DNA of 6,168 bases from Dehalococcoidia bacterium (GTDB lineage Bacteria > Chloroflexota > Dehalococcoidia > SM23-28-2 > RBG-16-64-32). The stretch spans positions 1 to 6,168 of the forward strand of contig JAUYGU010000095.1 of NCBI GenBank assembly GCA_030690405.1, given 5' to 3'. This document shows positions 5,481 to 6,168 of this stretch, in pieces. Position 1 is the first letter of the stretch. Each line of letters opens with the position of its first letter. The notes beneath the pieces were generated by a model. That model did not search any database. It was not told the origin of the DNA and worked only from the letters and a program-made list of their open reading frames with translations. Made by a program: the position numbers and the translations under genes.

Positions 5481-5512
5481 TGGGGCAGAGGTCGCAAAGG
5501 AAACAGCGGAAC

Positions 5513-6168
5513 TTGCCCAAGAGAATCCTCGTCGTCGATGACGAGCCCACGCTCGTCGCCACCCTTCGCTACAACCTCGAGCGCGAGGGTTTTGAAGTTT
5601 CCACCGCAGCCGACGGCGAAGAGGCCCTGAGCAAGGCGCGAACCCAGCGTCCGGACCTCATCGTCCTGGACCTGATGCTCCCCGTCCTCAGCGGTTACGA
5701 GGTCTGCCGCATCCTTCAGAAAGAGACCGCCGTCCCCATCCTCATGCTCACCGCAAGGTCCGACGAGGTCGATAAGGTCGTCGGCCTAGAGATGGGTGCC
5801 GACGACTACGTCACCAAGCCGTTCAGCATGCGGGAGCTGATGGCCCGCGTCCGCGCCCTCCTGCGCCGGGCCGAACGCCCGGCCGCCGCCGAAGAGGCCC
5901 AGCGCCTGTCCGCCGGCGATCTGACCGTGGACCTCCCCCGCCGCGTGGTCACCCGCGAAGGCCGGCCCCTGGCCCTCAAGCCCAAGGAGTTCGATCTGCT
6001 GGTATTCTTCCTCCGAAACCGCGGCCGCGTCTTCACGCGGGAGCAGCTGCTGAACCAGATATGGGGATACGACTTCGCCGGCGACACTCGCACCGTGGAC
6101 GTTCACATGCGCTGGCTGCGCGAGAAGACGGAGGAGGACCCCGGCAGCCCTAAGCGGCTAGTGACGGT
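5513..6168 (+). CDS. OmpR/PhoB-family two-component response regulator (3' truncated by window edge)
   Basis: This is a DNA-binding response regulator; 218 codons are present and about 10-15 are missing at the right edge. Receiver domain (1-118): KRILVVDDE (3-11) with acidic pocket Asp9/Asp10, phospho-acceptor Asp53 in LIVLDLMLP (49-57), switch Thr80 in LTAR (79-82), and GADDYVTKPF (95-104) with Tyr99 and Lys102. All phosphorylation residues are intact. After a linker rich in Ala, Glu and Arg (119-133) comes the winged-helix domain: LKPKEFDLLVFF (155-166), RGRVFTREQLLNQIWG (170-185), and the recognition helix TRTVDVHMRWLREK (192-205). The start is TTG at 5513: KRILVVDDE begins at residue 3, as expected, and the transcript probably begins near 5487. 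AAAGGA (5496-5501) is a somewhat distant Shine-Dalgarno. It is divergent from the operon, and a sensor kinase gene probably follows outside the window. It is PhoB/RegX3-like, but the exact orthologue cannot be told. Confidence 0.95.
   Translation, partial: MPKRILVVDDEPTLVATLRYNLEREGFEVSTAADGEEALSKARTQRPDLIVLDLMLPVLSGYEVCRILQKETAVPILMLTARSDEVDKVVGLEMGADDYVTKPFSMRELMARVRALLRRAERPAAAEEAQRLSAGDLTVDLPRRVVTREGRPLALKPKEFDLLVFFLRNRGRVFTREQLLNQIWGYDFAGDTRTVDVHMRWLREKTEEDPGSPKRLVT

Noticed and set aside
5480..5515. Upstream TTG (5480) as start of the response regulator
   Set aside because: It overlaps the TATAAT box and would lie before the expected transcript start; TTG 5513 places KRILVVDDE at the normal distance from the N-terminus.
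1..6168. CRISPR array or long tandem repeats
   Set aside because: No regularly spaced repeats of 20 bases or more were seen on reading through the window.

Overview
The window is high-G+C DNA (roughly two thirds G+C by eye, with strong G/C preference at third codon positions) from a free-living bacterium. Several starts are GTG or TTG, and the one tRNA carries an encoded CCA end. A lipid/acyl-CoA gene set of acyl-CoA dehydrogenase, SCP2-thiolase-like proteins and a stand-alone DUF35 protein is typical of Actinomycetota, Chloroflexota and related environmental lineages. The acyl-CoA dehydrogenase ends in LGLPRSY, an ending I associate mostly with Chloroflexota and Actinomycetota. I would guess Chloroflexota, with low confidence.

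Layout, left to right. (1) 1-606, + strand: the C-terminal five sixths or so of a glycerophosphodiester phosphodiesterase, cut by the window edge. (2) 645-720, + strand: a complete tRNA-Trp (anticodon CCA), with an extended -10 promoter that overlaps the end of the phosphodiesterase gene. (3) 721-1324: about 600 bases with no securely identified gene. It holds a possible 64-codon small gene with a Cys/His-rich start, a competing antisense frame, an AT-rich palindrome and a GC-rich stem-loop. (4) 5311 down to 1325, - strand: a compact four-gene operon in the order acyl-CoA dehydrogenase, thiolase-like protein A, thiolase-like protein B, DUF35 zinc-ribbon/OB-fold protein. Gaps are 13, 3 and 14 bases, and each downstream gene has a Shine-Dalgarno sequence in the short junction or at the end of the gene before it. 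(5) 5312-5512: a divergent intergenic region with a convincing leftward promoter for the operon, a perfect TATAAT box for the rightward gene, and two inverted repeats. (6) 5513-6168, + strand: an OmpR/PhoB-type response regulator cut by the right edge.

The operon is the centre of interest. The dehydrogenase would introduce a C=C bond into an acyl-CoA. The two thiolase-fold proteins both lack the nucleophilic cysteine and the GHP histidine of true thiolases, and they sit beside a DUF35 partner. This matches the logic of the Ltp2-ChsH2(DUF35) steroid side-chain aldolase of actinobacteria better than that of ordinary beta-oxidation. I therefore infer an acyl-CoA C-C bond cleaving or forming complex, possibly containing both thiolase-like subunits. 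No hydratase, ligase or substrate-specific gene lies in the window, so the substrate cannot be read. The divergent response regulator may or may not control the operon.
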